A program made the translations under genes and the position numbers. The notes beneath the pieces were generated by a model. The model was not told where the DNA came from. It saw nothing but the letters and a program-made list of their open reading frames with translations, and did no database searches. From the NCBI GenBank assembly GCA_963711455.1, contig CAVQEH010000004.1:744001-808000 (forward strand): a stretch of 64,000 nucleotides of DNA, written 5' to 3'. Position 1 is the first letter of the stretch; every line of letters starts with the position of its first letter. Positions 45,375 to 54,430 of this stretch are shown here, one piece after another. This DNA is from DATFVA01 sp963711455 (GTDB lineage: Bacteria > Bacteroidota > Ignavibacteria > Ignavibacteriales > Ignavibacteriaceae).

Positions 45375-46457
45375 TTATAATTTTAATTTTCCCAGGGATA
45401 TTCTGAAAGGATAAAACAAGTAGAAACGTGTTACATTATTTTTAAACTCAATGGCTGGCGAAGGGAATTTTATTAAATTTAATGACTGCCTGAACCAGTT
45501 CCAGAACCAGCCGCCTTCAGGAAGTAATTTTACAAGATTATAATCAAGACCAATCATATATCTTCTTGTTGCTAATTGATCAGGAGGCTCGTTTGGAGTT
45601 GGAACCGCATCAATTGCATCAGCGCCATATCCTAATGAAATATCTAACCACGGAACCCAGTATTTCTTTAAATCTTTTGGCAGCAGATTATAAACATTTA
45701 CTGACCACCAGAAAGTTGAGCTGTTGTAATCATCAATAAATGTATGCGGTCTGTTTATTACAGGTTTTCCTGTCCATTCAGAAGGAGCATATTGCCATTT
45801 AGGTGTAATATTTTGCAGTACCGGAACATAACGCTGAGCAATAAAAAATATTGAACCTGCTGCGTCGGCATACCAATCGGAGGGGCTGAATCCCCATTTT
45901 GTAGCGAAACCGTCTTCCACTTCGACATAAGTCTGGTAAGCTAAACCAAGCACTGTTCCCCAGTTTGTTCCTTCATCCCAGGAGAATCCTGAAGCTATTA
46001 ATCCTTCACTCATTAAATAGGAAAATAAGTAACCGCCGTAAAAATGTCCGGCTTTATCAACCTGAAGTGCATAGACCCAATCTTCAACAAAATGAAAATG
46101 TCCCCGGTCCTTGCTCCACCATGCATTTGCCTGGTGAAAATGAAGCCAGGTAAGTGAACCGAGATAAATTCCTCCCAGAATTGCAGCGCTTGTTGGTCTT
46201 ATTTGAGTTTGAAGATTCGGCAGCAATCCATCTAAAGTGTATCGTCTTTGTCCGGCATAAGTAAACTTCTCTGCCGAAAGAAATTTTGATTGATTTATAT
46301 TTTGCGAATCGTTAGTGGAGTCTGTACTTTGTGGAAACATCACTGCAGGTAAAACTAATATTACGGCGATACAAATAAAGAAAATTAATTTTATTTTCTT
46401 CTTCGAAAATTCAATTTTCTTACTGAAGGATTTATTTTTTTCAGAAATGGATTTCAA
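45375..46457 (-). CDS. DUF2279-like envelope protein
   Basis: 360 residues. A long polar N-terminus precedes a hydrophobic segment (about 23-42) ending FPQS, a signal peptide or anchor. DKAGHFYGGYLFSYLMSEGLIASGFSWDEGTNWG, GLAYQTYVEVEDGFATKWGFSPSDWYADAAGSIFF and the Trp/Tyr-rich C-terminus match the DUF2279 (YfiM-type) family of outer-membrane or periplasmic proteins. Its ATG overlaps the stop of the upstream beta-barrel gene by four bases, so the two are likely one unit. Function unknown. Confidence 0.75.
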   Translation of the reverse strand: MKSISEKNKSFSKKIEFSKKKIKLIFFICIAVILVLPAVMFPQSTDSTNDSQNINQSKFLSAEKFTYAGQRRYTLDGLLPNLQTQIRPTSAAILGGIYLGSLTWLHFHQANAWWSKDRGHFHFVEDWVYALQVDKAGHFYGGYLFSYLMSEGLIASGFSWDEGTNWGTVLGLAYQTYVEVEDGFATKWGFSPSDWYADAAGSIFFIAQRYVPVLQNITPKWQYAPSEWTGKPVINRPHTFIDDYNSSTFWWSVNVYNLLPKDLKKYWVPWLDISLGYGADAIDAVPTPNEPPDQLATRRYMIGLDYNLVKLLPEGGWFWNWFRQSLNLIKFPSPAIEFKNNVTRFYLFYPFRISLGKLKL

Positions 46458-47026
46458 TATTTCCCAATCTTAAAAGTTAACGAAACATTCATTCCCCGTA
46501 AATCATCCTTTGTTACATTGTATATATCGTAATTATCCCATATCATCCTGTAACTTATACCGGCATCTGCGTGCAGCCAGCTGTAAAGTTCAATTTCGAA
46601 ATTTATTTGTGGTTCCCAGACTAACAAATTTGTATTGCTGTATTTCTTACTGTTATCACGGACATAAAATTCCGTCCCGCCGCCTGCAAAAAGCATATCA
46701 ACAGATAAATTAAATTTAGTATCTCTCACAAACAAATATTCAAACTCCAATCCGCCATAATTTAAATTCATCATTACTGTTTGATTATTTTGTGTATCAA
46801 AATATGGAGTTTTTATATTACTGGTTAAAGCATAGTATCCGGCACCAAGAACAATACTCTTATTTATAATCCATCCGCCTCTTACACCTATCACTAATGC
46901 AGATTGATCAATAAGCTTTGTGTATTTGAATACCGGAGCAGCAAAAGCTCCACTTTCAAAATTTTGTGCAGCAGCTGATATAGTTAAGAAGCAAGCAATG
47001 AAAATTATAAAGAATAATTTATTCAT
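46454..47026 (-). CDS. Putative outer-membrane beta-barrel protein
   Basis: 190 residues. The N-terminal signal peptide MNKLFFIIFIACFLTISAAA is followed by Q. The rest is made of alternating amphipathic strands (SIVLGAGYYALTS, GLEFEYLFV, FNLSVDMLFAGGGTEFYV, HADAGISYRMIW) and ends with an aromatic FKIGKY, as do small OmpW/OprF-like barrels. No family is assigned with confidence. It overlaps the DUF2279 gene downstream by four bases. Confidence 0.7.
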   Translation of the reverse strand: MNKLFFIIFIACFLTISAAAQNFESGAFAAPVFKYTKLIDQSALVIGVRGGWIINKSIVLGAGYYALTSNIKTPYFDTQNNQTVMMNLNYGGLEFEYLFVRDTKFNLSVDMLFAGGGTEFYVRDNSKKYSNTNLLVWEPQINFEIELYSWLHADAGISYRMIWDNYDIYNVTKDDLRGMNVSLTFKIGKY

Positions 47027-47186
47027 TCGGTTTAATAAAAGGTTAGCTAATTCTTAAGCATTTATTAAAAGTAATATCCTATTCGAACAATTTAATTTCA
47101 CCACTGCAGAAAATAAAATATCTTTTATAACAAAAACAGTCAAAATTATTAGAGAACCGGGACTTCTAAATATGCTTAAAATGATT

Positions 47187-47594
47187 CTATTTTCTGAAAG
47201 CCTCACCTGCTATGTAAGTATCGAAGAATTCCTTGAAACGAATAACCTTTCCATTTTCTAAAGTAATAAGGTGTACAAAATCGGTCTCATAAATTTTACC
47301 GGTTGGCTTTGCAAGACATCTAACATAACCAATTACAGCCACACTGTTTACATCTGTTAGAAATTGTTTTGGTTCCAGAAGTAATATTTCTTCTGCATCT
47401 CGACCTATCTCTGTCCATTCCAGGAAACCTTTATGTCCATATCTTGTTCCTCCTGCAGGATTATAAGGATTTTCAGGTTCTCCCCATTCTACATCAGGGC
47501 TTAGCATGGAAAGGATTGCATTCATATCATGCTTTTCAAAAGCCCGATAAATCTTTTTTACAATTTCAATATTTAAAGATGCATTTTCATTCAT
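47187..47594 (-). CDS. SnoaL-like / NTF2-fold protein
   Basis: 135 residues. NIEIVKKIYRAFEKHDMNAILSMLSPDVEWGEPENP...GHKGFLEW is the SnoaL/ketosteroid-isomerase opening, and SVAVIGYVRCLAKPTGKIYETDFVHLITLENGKVIRFKEFFDT is the usual curved sheet with the 'DfvHl.t..ngKi..f.ef.D' signature. It could be a cyclase or isomerase or a ligand-binding protein. It is divergent from lysC. Confidence 0.85.
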   Translation of the reverse strand: MNENASLNIEIVKKIYRAFEKHDMNAILSMLSPDVEWGEPENPYNPAGGTRYGHKGFLEWTEIGRDAEEILLLEPKQFLTDVNSVAVIGYVRCLAKPTGKIYETDFVHLITLENGKVIRFKEFFDTYIAGEAFRK

Positions 47595-47735
47595 TTTATT
47601 TTCAATAATAAAATTCTTCAGTAAATTTTTCTTGTAAACATAATCAAACAGAAATAACCTTGAAAATTTTATCTTTCATTATTCGAAGTAATTATTATAT
47701 TCCTTCTTAAATTCCCGATTATTTATTTTTAACAG

Positions 47736-49052
47736 ATGAAGATACTTAAATTCGGCGGTACTTCTGTTGGTTCTGCCGGCAGAATGAAAGAAGTTGCAAA
47801 TTTAATTTCAGGGAGTGATTCTAAAATTGTTGTACTCTCTGCAATGGCTGGAACGACAAACACACTTGTGCAAATAGCAGAATACCTTTATGCAAAGGAA
47901 AATGAGAAAGCCAATGAAATAATTGAAAAGCTCGAATTACAATATTCAGAAGTGGTTAGAGAATTATATTCCACAAAAGAATATTTAGAAAAAGGAAAGG
48001 AATTAATTTCATCTCATTTTAATTATATAAAATCTTTTACTCAGGATTTGTTTACACGTTATGAAGAGCGTGCAGTGCTTGCCCAGGGAGAATTGATTTC
48101 CTCCGCTTTGTTTCAGCTTTATCTTGAAGAAAAAGGAAATAAATCGGTGCTTCTGCCCGCATTAAATTTTATGAGAATTGATACGAACCAGGAACCGGAT
48201 AATTTTTACATAAAAGAAAATCTTGAACGGGAGCTTGCAAGAAATCCTGATGATAACCTTTTCATTACACAGGGATACATCTGCAGAAATTTATATGGAG
48301 AAGTTGATAACCTGAAAAGGGGCGGAAGCGATTATTCAGCTTCCTTAATTGGTGCTGCAATTGGTGCGGATGAAATACAAATCTGGACGGACATAAGCGG
48401 AATGCATAATAATGACCCGCGGTTTGTTGAAAACACGAAACCTGTTTACCAGTTAACTTTTGATGAAGCTGCTGAGCTCGCATATTTCGGGGCAAAGATT
48501 CTTCATCCTTCGAGCATTCTTCCGGCTCAATTAAAAGGCATCCCTGTAAGATTAAAGAACACGATGCAGCCTGAAGATGAAGGGACGCTTATCTCTTCAG
48601 AGTCTTTAGGTGAAGGAATAAAAGCAATAGCTGCAAAAGATGGAATAACAGCGATTAAAATAAAATCTGGAAGAATGTTAATGGCTTATGGATTTCTTCG
48701 GAAAGTTTTTGAAGTTTTTGAAAGATATAAGACTCCGATCGATATGATATCAACTTCTGAAGTTGCAGTATCACTTACAATTGATGACACAACTCATCTT
48801 ACAAAAATTCTTGATGAGCTGAAAATTTATGGTTCAGTTGAAGCATCCGGGGAGAATTCTATTGTTTGTCTTGTCGGTAACGATATTGTTGAACGGAAAG
48901 GTCATATCTCTAAAATATTTGAAGCACTAAAACATATTTCCGTAAGAATGATTTCTTATGGCGGAAGCCGCCACAGCATTTCGCTTCTGATAAATTCAAA
49001 AGATAAAAAGGAGGTGCTTCAATCGCTTCACTCAAACCTGTTTATGGATTAG
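47736..49052 (+). CDS. lysC: Aspartate kinase
   Basis: 438 residues. The amino-acid kinase domain carries KFGGTSVG at 4-11, RGGSDYSASLIGAAIGADEIQIWTDISGMHNNDPR, and FDEAAELAYFGAKILHPSS. Two C-terminal ACT domains (about 295-435) supply feedback control by an amino acid, probably lysine or threonine. It is the first step of lysine, threonine and diaminopimelate synthesis, phosphorylating L-aspartate. lysA follows after three bases, so the pair is one operon. No downstream dehydrogenase is fused. Confidence 0.95.
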   Translation: MKILKFGGTSVGSAGRMKEVANLISGSDSKIVVLSAMAGTTNTLVQIAEYLYAKENEKANEIIEKLELQYSEVVRELYSTKEYLEKGKELISSHFNYIKSFTQDLFTRYEERAVLAQGELISSALFQLYLEEKGNKSVLLPALNFMRIDTNQEPDNFYIKENLERELARNPDDNLFITQGYICRNLYGEVDNLKRGGSDYSASLIGAAIGADEIQIWTDISGMHNNDPRFVENTKPVYQLTFDEAAELAYFGAKILHPSSILPAQLKGIPVRLKNTMQPEDEGTLISSESLGEGIKAIAAKDGITAIKIKSGRMLMAYGFLRKVFEVFERYKTPIDMISTSEVAVSLTIDDTTHLTKILDELKIYGSVEASGENSIVCLVGNDIVERKGHISKIFEALKHISVRMISYGGSRHSISLLINSKDKKEVLQSLHSNLFMD

Positions 49053-49055
49053 CAG

Positions 49056-50210
49056 ATGTTTGATGAACAAATTAAAAATAAGTTTAAGGAATTAAGAACC
49101 CCCTTCTATTATTACGACATTGAATTATTGAGGAGAACTCTCGGAACAGTAAAAGATGAAACCGATAAATACGGGTACATTGTTCATTATGCTGTTAAAG
49201 CAAATGCGAATAGAAAAATTCTTAAAATTATAAATGGAAATGGATTCGGGGCAGATTGTGTAAGCGGTAATGAAATCAAAAGATCACTCGAGACAGGTTT
49301 TATACCTGAAAAAATTGTGTTTGCCGGAGTTGGTAAATCGGATGAAGAAATAATAACCGGGTTAGATAATAATATATTCTGTTTTAATTGTGAATCACTG
49401 CAGGAAATGGAAGTGATAAATGAGCTTGCAAAAAAGAAAAATAAGAATGCAAACATAGCGTTAAGAATTAATCCGAATATTGATCCCAAAACTCATCATT
49501 ATATTACTACGGGGTTGGAAGAAAATAAATTTGGAATAAATAAATGGGATCTTGAGAAAATTGTCAAAGCACTAAATCAATTGAAGAATTTAAATCTGAT
49601 CGGATTGCATTTTCATATTGGCTCTCAGGTTACTGACTTAGAAATTTATAAAAGTCTTTGTATTCACGTGAATGAAATACAGGATTGGTTTTCAAAACAG
49701 AACATCTATTTTCAACATCTTAATGTAGGTGGGGGATTAGGAGTGGATTATGAGGAACCGGACAAAAATTCAATAAATGATTTTAAGGTATTCTTTAAAA
49801 TTTTTCATAATATTCTAGAATTGAAACCCGATCAGAAACTTCATTTTGAAATAGGAAGAGCGATTGTAGCGCAATGCAGCAGCCTTATTTCCCGGGTTCT
49901 GTACATTAAGGAAGGAGTGAATACAAATTTTATCATACTCGATGCAGGGATGACCGAACTGATTCGTCCGGCTCTTTACCAGGCATATCATAAAATTGAA
50001 AACCTGTCATCAGATAAAAATGAAATTAAGTACGATGTTGTAGGACCGATTTGTGAATCATCTGATACTTTTGGCAAATCGATTATTCTGCCGGAAACAA
50101 AACGTGGTGATTTAATTGCAATAAGATCTGCAGGAGCTTATGGTGAAGTAATGGCATCTCAATATAATTTGAGAGATTTACCGGCAGCAGTATATTCAGA
50201 TGAGATATAA
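49056..50210 (+). CDS. lysA: Diaminopimelate decarboxylase
   Basis: 384 residues. A PLP-dependent alanine-racemase-type barrel has HYAVKANANRKIL (K48 forms the Schiff base), LHFHIGSQ, GGGLGVDYEEP, EIGRAIVAQ, and the C-terminal CESSDTFGKS that supplies the active-site cysteine and phosphate contacts. It decarboxylates meso-diaminopimelate to L-lysine. It ends with ASQYNLRDLP, as in the Bacteroidota-type form, so it is complete. It starts three bases after the lysC stop. Confidence 0.95.
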   Translation: MFDEQIKNKFKELRTPFYYYDIELLRRTLGTVKDETDKYGYIVHYAVKANANRKILKIINGNGFGADCVSGNEIKRSLETGFIPEKIVFAGVGKSDEEIITGLDNNIFCFNCESLQEMEVINELAKKKNKNANIALRINPNIDPKTHHYITTGLEENKFGINKWDLEKIVKALNQLKNLNLIGLHFHIGSQVTDLEIYKSLCIHVNEIQDWFSKQNIYFQHLNVGGGLGVDYEEPDKNSINDFKVFFKIFHNILELKPDQKLHFEIGRAIVAQCSSLISRVLYIKEGVNTNFIILDAGMTELIRPALYQAYHKIENLSSDKNEIKYDVVGPICESSDTFGKSIILPETKRGDLIAIRSAGAYGEVMASQYNLRDLPAAVYSDEI

Positions 50211-50422
50211 TGTGTCTAATTTTCAACATACAAATCTCAAAGAACAAATAATATTCAATCTCCAAACAGCTTTAAAATACCAGACAATGCAAGATTGAAG
50301 ATTTAATTTTGAAATTGAGATCTGCAAAGCGGGATTTTGCTAAAGCGGATTTTTTGCCATTTGGTTTTTACTTAAGCCACGCAATTTAAATATTGTAGTG
50401 TTTACTAAAAGGAATCTTTAAA

Positions 50423-51123
50423 ATGAAATTGTATATCGGTACAAGCAGCTACAGCCACAAGGAATGGAAGGGAAAATTCTATCCGGAAGACCTCCCTGCA
50501 GACAAAATGCTTTCCTTTTATTCTGAACATTTTTCCACGGGGAAATTAACAATACATTTTATAACGTACCGAAATCAAATGTTTTTGAAAAATGGTCTTC
50601 AAGTGTTCCTGAAAACTTCCGTTTCTGTGTAAAAGCTCCAAAACGTATTAGTCATATAAAGAGATTAAAGAATGCAAAAGAGGATATCGATTACCTTCTT
50701 AAAGTGTCCTCTCCTTTACAAGAAAAATTCGGTATGCTTCTTGTACAGCTTCCGCCAGACTTTAAAAAAGATATTGCAAGGCTTGAAGGATTTATAAAAG
50801 AATTGCCCGCTACAATTAAATACGCTTTTGAGTTTAGAAATCAATCGTGGTTTGATGATGAAGTGCTTGACCTTTTAAGAAATTATAAATGTACTTTATG
50901 TCTTTCAGATACCGATGAAGAACCTGTAACAAAATTAATTAATACCACCGATTGGGGTTACCTAAGATTAAGGAAAGAATCATACACGAAAGTGGCTCTA
51001 TCAAAATGGATGAAAAAAATCGAAGCTCAAAACTGGAAAGAAGCTTTCATTTATTTCAGGCACGAAGATGAAGGAAGGGGAGTTAAATTTGCACAGGAGT
51101 TAATAAAAATTACTTCCAAATAA
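50423..51123 (+). pseudogene. DUF72 family protein, frameshifted as read
   Basis: The first frame (50423-50632) reads MKLYIGTSSYSHKEWKGKFYPE...SEHFS and then goes off-family. After one missing base near the G4 run at 50539-50542, the other frame reads EINNTFYNVPKSNVFEKW...FCVKAPKRISHIKRL and continues to TAA 51123 through QLPPDFKKD, FEFRNQSWF, and YLRLR. Together they form one DUF72 protein of about 234 residues, a TIM-barrel-like family (YecE) of unknown function. The lost base is probably the T of a GTG valine codon. The gene lies just ahead of the EVE gene. Confidence 0.85.
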
Positions 51124-51148
51124 ATTTAATATCTGAAAGAAGAATAAA

Positions 51149-51571
51149 ATGAAATATTTTATCAATACTATTTCCAAAGATCATGTAATGATTGGTAAGG
51201 AAAAGGGAATTATTCAGGCAGGACATGGAAAGAAAACCCCACTTCAAAAACTGCACACGAATGATTATGTTATTTTTTATTCCCCTAAAACTTCCTTAAT
51301 AGATGGTGAATCTCTTCAATCATTTACAGCAATAGCACAAATTACAGATGATGATATATACCAGGTTGAATTAAGTGAAACATTCAGACCATTCAGGAGA
51401 AATGCTAAGTATCTTGAATGTGAGGAGGTTCCAATTCGCCCATTAATCGATAAGCTTGAATTTATTGAGAACAAAAAATCCTGGGGATATAAATTCAGAT
51501 TCGGGCTTTTTGAGATAAATGAGAGGGATTTTAGTTTAATTTCAAGCAAAATGAAGGTTTTATTCCCGTAA
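51149..51571 (+). CDS. EVE domain protein (UPF0310)
   Basis: 140 residues. MKYFINTISKDHVMIGKEKGIIQAGHGKKTPLQKLHTNDYVIFYSPK and PFRRNAKYLECEEVPIRPLIDKLEFIENKKSWGYKFRFGLFEI match EVE, a PUA-like fold that binds modified nucleotides in DNA or RNA. Stand-alone EVE proteins of this type are common and are not tied to a proven pathway. It lies 25 bases after the DUF72 gene and may be co-transcribed with it. Confidence 0.9.
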   Translation: MKYFINTISKDHVMIGKEKGIIQAGHGKKTPLQKLHTNDYVIFYSPKTSLIDGESLQSFTAIAQITDDDIYQVELSETFRPFRRNAKYLECEEVPIRPLIDKLEFIENKKSWGYKFRFGLFEINERDFSLISSKMKVLFP

Positions 51572-51628
51572 AAGATAAAGCTTGATAATTAAAAAGATTT
51601 AATGCATATTGCGTCACGAGGATTTGGT

Positions 51629-51724
51629 ATGGAACTATTTTTTAATTCATTTCTGGTAATGTTCATTTCGGCTGTGGTAGTGATGTTCGCACTAAGCTTA
51701 TATCTCTATCTTTATCTCGATTGA
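51629..51724 (+). CDS. Possible 31-residue single-pass membrane peptide
   Basis: ATG at 51629 has GAGG about eight bases before it. The frame to TGA 51722-51724 encodes 31 residues, MELFFNSFL followed by a strongly hydrophobic stretch (VMFISAVVVMFALSLYLYLYL) with a closing D. Its length and single membrane span resemble small accessory membrane peptides of other systems (CydX- or KdpF-like size), but no homology can be claimed. Its 3' end overlaps the stop of the minus-strand DUF3298 gene. Confidence 0.4.
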   Translation: MELFFNSFLVMFISAVVVMFALSLYLYLYLD

Positions 51725-52860
51725 GCATTCTTACCAATAATTTTTCCGAGCGGGCTGTCATCACGGATGAATTCTCTGATTTCTGAATATGGTATGAACA
51801 CTTCCGGTGCACCTAAAACATAAGCCCCTGCTTCATAAGGGTTAAACTGAAATTTTATTCCACCCTTATATAAATCAAAATTATCATTTAATTCGAAGCC
51901 ATTTTCAAATCCGAAAAATCCCTGATCGTATAAAGACTGGGTTGAATCTGCCAGGAAATTTTTTCTGAATATCTTTTCGCCGACTTCATTTAATTTTTTC
52001 ATATAGTCGCCATTAAATATATCATCGAGCTTAATTTGTTTTCCTGTTTGAAGATCGAAACTTACAAGAGAATAGGATGAATTGCCATGAGCACCGCCTG
52101 TAAACAGGTATTCTTCTATTTCAAGCGAAAGAATGTTGTCTGAATTAAAAGCAATGTCTGTTAATTCATCATTTTCATATACCGGTTTATAGTCTTTGAA
52201 TATTTCTGAGTCAGCTTCTATTTCCTGTTGATATTCTTCAATAAAAGAATCAATCCTGTTTTCAAGATCAGGATACCCGTTATCTTCCTCCAATGATTCA
52301 TATAAATATACATTCGTTATATATGAATTAACTTTGTTTTCAACATTAGCATCAGGATAATCAACCATTACCGGATAACTCAATTCGACTGAGACTGCGT
52401 AAGGGCTGAAATCTGTTTTTCCATAGTACCGGTTTAAATGTTTTATTTCAAACTCAGCACTTCCTTCGGGATAATCCTCCTTCAAATAGAAATTGTAAAC
52501 CTTGCTGGAATCGCGGTTCTTCCATTTCCCCGCCATTTCATTTTCTGAAATAAATTTTCCATCGAATATTCCTGTAATGATTAAATTATAATTACTATCA
52601 TATCCTCCTTCTTCTGCAATATGAATTTTATTTCCATTGCTCAGGTAGCTGTCGTATTGAAAATAAATCGGTTCGCCGATGTTCTCATAAAAATAATTAC
52701 CTTCAAGAATTGAATCCTTTCGTATAAGATTCATTTGAATATTTAAATTGTCGCCTATTTTACCTTCAAGTCTTTTATAGAAATAATCAGGAAGGTTTAT
52801 TGTATCCTGTGCAAGTACAAGTTGTATGGAAAAAAGAAAAAAGAAGGCAATTTTTTTCAT
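51712..52860 (-). CDS. Exported DUF3298/DUF4163-type protein
   Basis: 382 residues from ATG 52860; two codons upstream is a TTG. A signal peptide MKKIAFFFLFSIQLVLA is followed by Q. Residues about 130-380 hold the PdaC-like DUF4163 and DUF3298 (RsiV-like) parts: PVMVDYPDANVENKVNSYI, LSLEIEEYLFTGGAHGNSSYSLVSFDLQTGKQIKLDDIFNG, and GGIKFQFNPYEAGAYVLGAPEVFIPYSEIREFI. These domains bind or process wall- or protein-linked substrates in secreted proteins; no catalytic role is certain. It lies 11 bases after the MarR-GNAT gene and may be co-transcribed with it. Confidence 0.88.
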   Translation of the reverse strand: MKKIAFFFLFSIQLVLAQDTINLPDYFYKRLEGKIGDNLNIQMNLIRKDSILEGNYFYENIGEPIYFQYDSYLSNGNKIHIAEEGGYDSNYNLIITGIFDGKFISENEMAGKWKNRDSSKVYNFYLKEDYPEGSAEFEIKHLNRYYGKTDFSPYAVSVELSYPVMVDYPDANVENKVNSYITNVYLYESLEEDNGYPDLENRIDSFIEEYQQEIEADSEIFKDYKPVYENDELTDIAFNSDNILSLEIEEYLFTGGAHGNSSYSLVSFDLQTGKQIKLDDIFNGDYMKKLNEVGEKIFRKNFLADSTQSLYDQGFFGFENGFELNDNFDLYKGGIKFQFNPYEAGAYVLGAPEVFIPYSEIREFIRDDSPLGKIIGKNAQSR

Positions 52861-52871
52861 AACCAATGAAA

Positions 52872-53825
52872 TTATATTTCCAGTTTCATTTTTATTGTAC
52901 AGCGTTGATATTTTTCGGGATGATCATTCGGAACTTGTTCGAAGCCAAGTTTCTTATAAAGATTTAGTGCGGCTGTCAGCTTGTTGCTTGTTTCAAGAAA
53001 AATACTTTTGGCATTTTTAGAAACAGCGAAACCGATTACGGTTAATGCAAGCTTTTTGCCGATCTGCTTACCCTGGAATTTTTCAGTAACAGCCATCTTT
53101 GCAAGTTCAAATGTTTTCTTATCTGTTTTAATAGCTGCACAAGTCCCTGCTATTTCATCATTATATAATGCAAAGAATATTTCCCCGCCATTTTTAATTA
53201 TCTCTTCAGGAGAGGAAAGAATTTTCTCATCTTCCGGCTCAACAGAAAAATATTTTTTTAGCCATTCTTCATTCAGCTTTTTAAAGTCCTCTTTATATTT
53301 AACTTCATAGTTTACTACAGTAATTTCTCTCAGCTCTCTTTCTTTTATCCTTTCGTTAATCCTATCAAAAATACTTTTTTCGTCGAGCGCCTCTTCAATT
53401 TTATCTATCAGTATCAGCATATCCAGTCCGGTTGATGACATAACTTCGACGGTAGCTTCTTCAATATCGGTAAGCAGGGGACGAATCGACTCAAAAGTTT
53501 CTTTTCCTTTTTGTGTAAGTGAAATGAAATTTATTCTTTTATCATTTTCACCCTGTTTGGTTTCAACTAAACTTCTCTTTTTCATTTGATTTACGAATTG
53601 GATTATTGCCGGGTGAGTAAATCCAAGTGACTGAGCAAGTGTCTGGACACCCATAGGACCATTTTTATAAAGAGCATAAATTGTTGTAAACCATTTTGGT
53701 TCAAAATCAAGGTTCCGGCTTTTATAGATTTTAGCAACATCCTGTGAAAATCTTTCCCCAAGTCTTTTTAACCTGGTTGCCATCCCTAATTCCCGCAGCT
53801 CTTTTATTAAATCTTCATTTGCCAT
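52872..53825 (-). CDS. MarR-GNAT fusion protein
   Basis: 317 residues. The N-terminal MarR winged-helix domain (about 20-145) has YALYKNGPMGVQTLAQSLGFTHPAIIQFVNQMKKRSLVETKQGENDKRINFISLTQKG. A linker leads to a C-terminal GNAT domain (about 165-315) with AKMAVTEKFQGKQIGKKLALTVIGFA and LNLYKKLGFEQV. Such fusions couple DNA binding to an acetyltransferase or acetyl-CoA-sensing domain. A palindrome ACGTAAgcaaTTACGT lies 8-23 bases upstream of the ATG, a likely operator for self-control. Confidence 0.93.
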   Translation of the reverse strand: MANEDLIKELRELGMATRLKRLGERFSQDVAKIYKSRNLDFEPKWFTTIYALYKNGPMGVQTLAQSLGFTHPAIIQFVNQMKKRSLVETKQGENDKRINFISLTQKGKETFESIRPLLTDIEEATVEVMSSTGLDMLILIDKIEEALDEKSIFDRINERIKERELREITVVNYEVKYKEDFKKLNEEWLKKYFSVEPEDEKILSSPEEIIKNGGEIFFALYNDEIAGTCAAIKTDKKTFELAKMAVTEKFQGKQIGKKLALTVIGFAVSKNAKSIFLETSNKLTAALNLYKKLGFEQVPNDHPEKYQRCTIKMKLEI

Positions 53826-53832
53826 ATTATTA

Positions 53833-53848
53833 ACGTAAGCAATTACGT
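53833..53848. promoter_or_regulatory. Palindromic operator candidate of the MarR-GNAT gene
   Basis: ACGTAA-GCAA-TTACGT is a 6-4-6 inverted repeat just upstream of the MarR-GNAT start. MarR-type dimers bind palindromes of this size, often over their own promoter. This is inferred from spacing and symmetry only. Confidence 0.55.
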
Positions 53849-53867
53849 ATTTAATTGTAAATGTTTA

Positions 53868-54353
53868 TTATTCCAGTTCCGACAATAAATCCGGAAGATT
53901 TAAGGCTTCTGTGTACATTATAAGATTACTATTCTCATCTTTTGTCCATTCAGATTCCGGTTTATCAGCATAAATTTCAACTCCATTTCCATCCGGATCC
54001 GCAAGATAAATAGATTCTGACACACCATGGTCTGAAGCTCCCTGAATCGGATATTTTTCCTCCCATAATCTTTTAAATACTTTTGCAAGCTCTTTCCTAT
54101 CCGGAAGAAGAATAGCAAAATGATACAATCCTGTATGTCCCCGGGGCGATGGAGTTGCGCCTTTACCAGCCCAGGTATTTAAACCAATATGATGGTGATA
54201 ACCGCCGGCTGACAAGAAAACCGCTGAATCGCCATACCAGGTTGTAACTTCAAAGCCAAGTAAATCCCTGTAAAATTTTAATGACTTTTCTAGATCAGAA
54301 ACTGTTAAATGAACATGACCAATTCTTGTATCAGGATGAATCTTATATTCCAT
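53868..54353 (-). CDS. VOC dioxygenase-like protein (CatE/glyoxalase type)
   Basis: 161 residues. IGHVHLTVSDLEKSLKFYRDLLGFEVTTWYGDSAVFLSAGGYHHHIGLNTW is a classical VOC start, with H13 and H15 near the metal site; HFAILLPDRKELAKVFKRL and YLADPDGNGVEIYAD complete the fold. It resembles extradiol-dioxygenase-like YfiE/CatE proteins with a long central loop. No substrate is evident. It lies upstream of MarR-GNAT on the same strand and downstream of the DUF1003 gene. Confidence 0.9.
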   Translation of the reverse strand: MEYKIHPDTRIGHVHLTVSDLEKSLKFYRDLLGFEVTTWYGDSAVFLSAGGYHHHIGLNTWAGKGATPSPRGHTGLYHFAILLPDRKELAKVFKRLWEEKYPIQGASDHGVSESIYLADPDGNGVEIYADKPESEWTKDENSNLIMYTEALNLPDLLSELE

Positions 54354-54430
54354 TAATTTCTTTCAATAAATATCACAAATAACTTTTAAAAATAATAAAG
54401 TTCAAACCAAGTCTTTATATAGAATCATTA

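Noticed and set aside
49662..49673. ATTCACGTGAAT palindrome as a third parS site
   Set aside because: It has the CACGTG core but lacks the GTT/AAC arms of parS, and it lies inside the lysA coding sequence where it encodes conserved protein.
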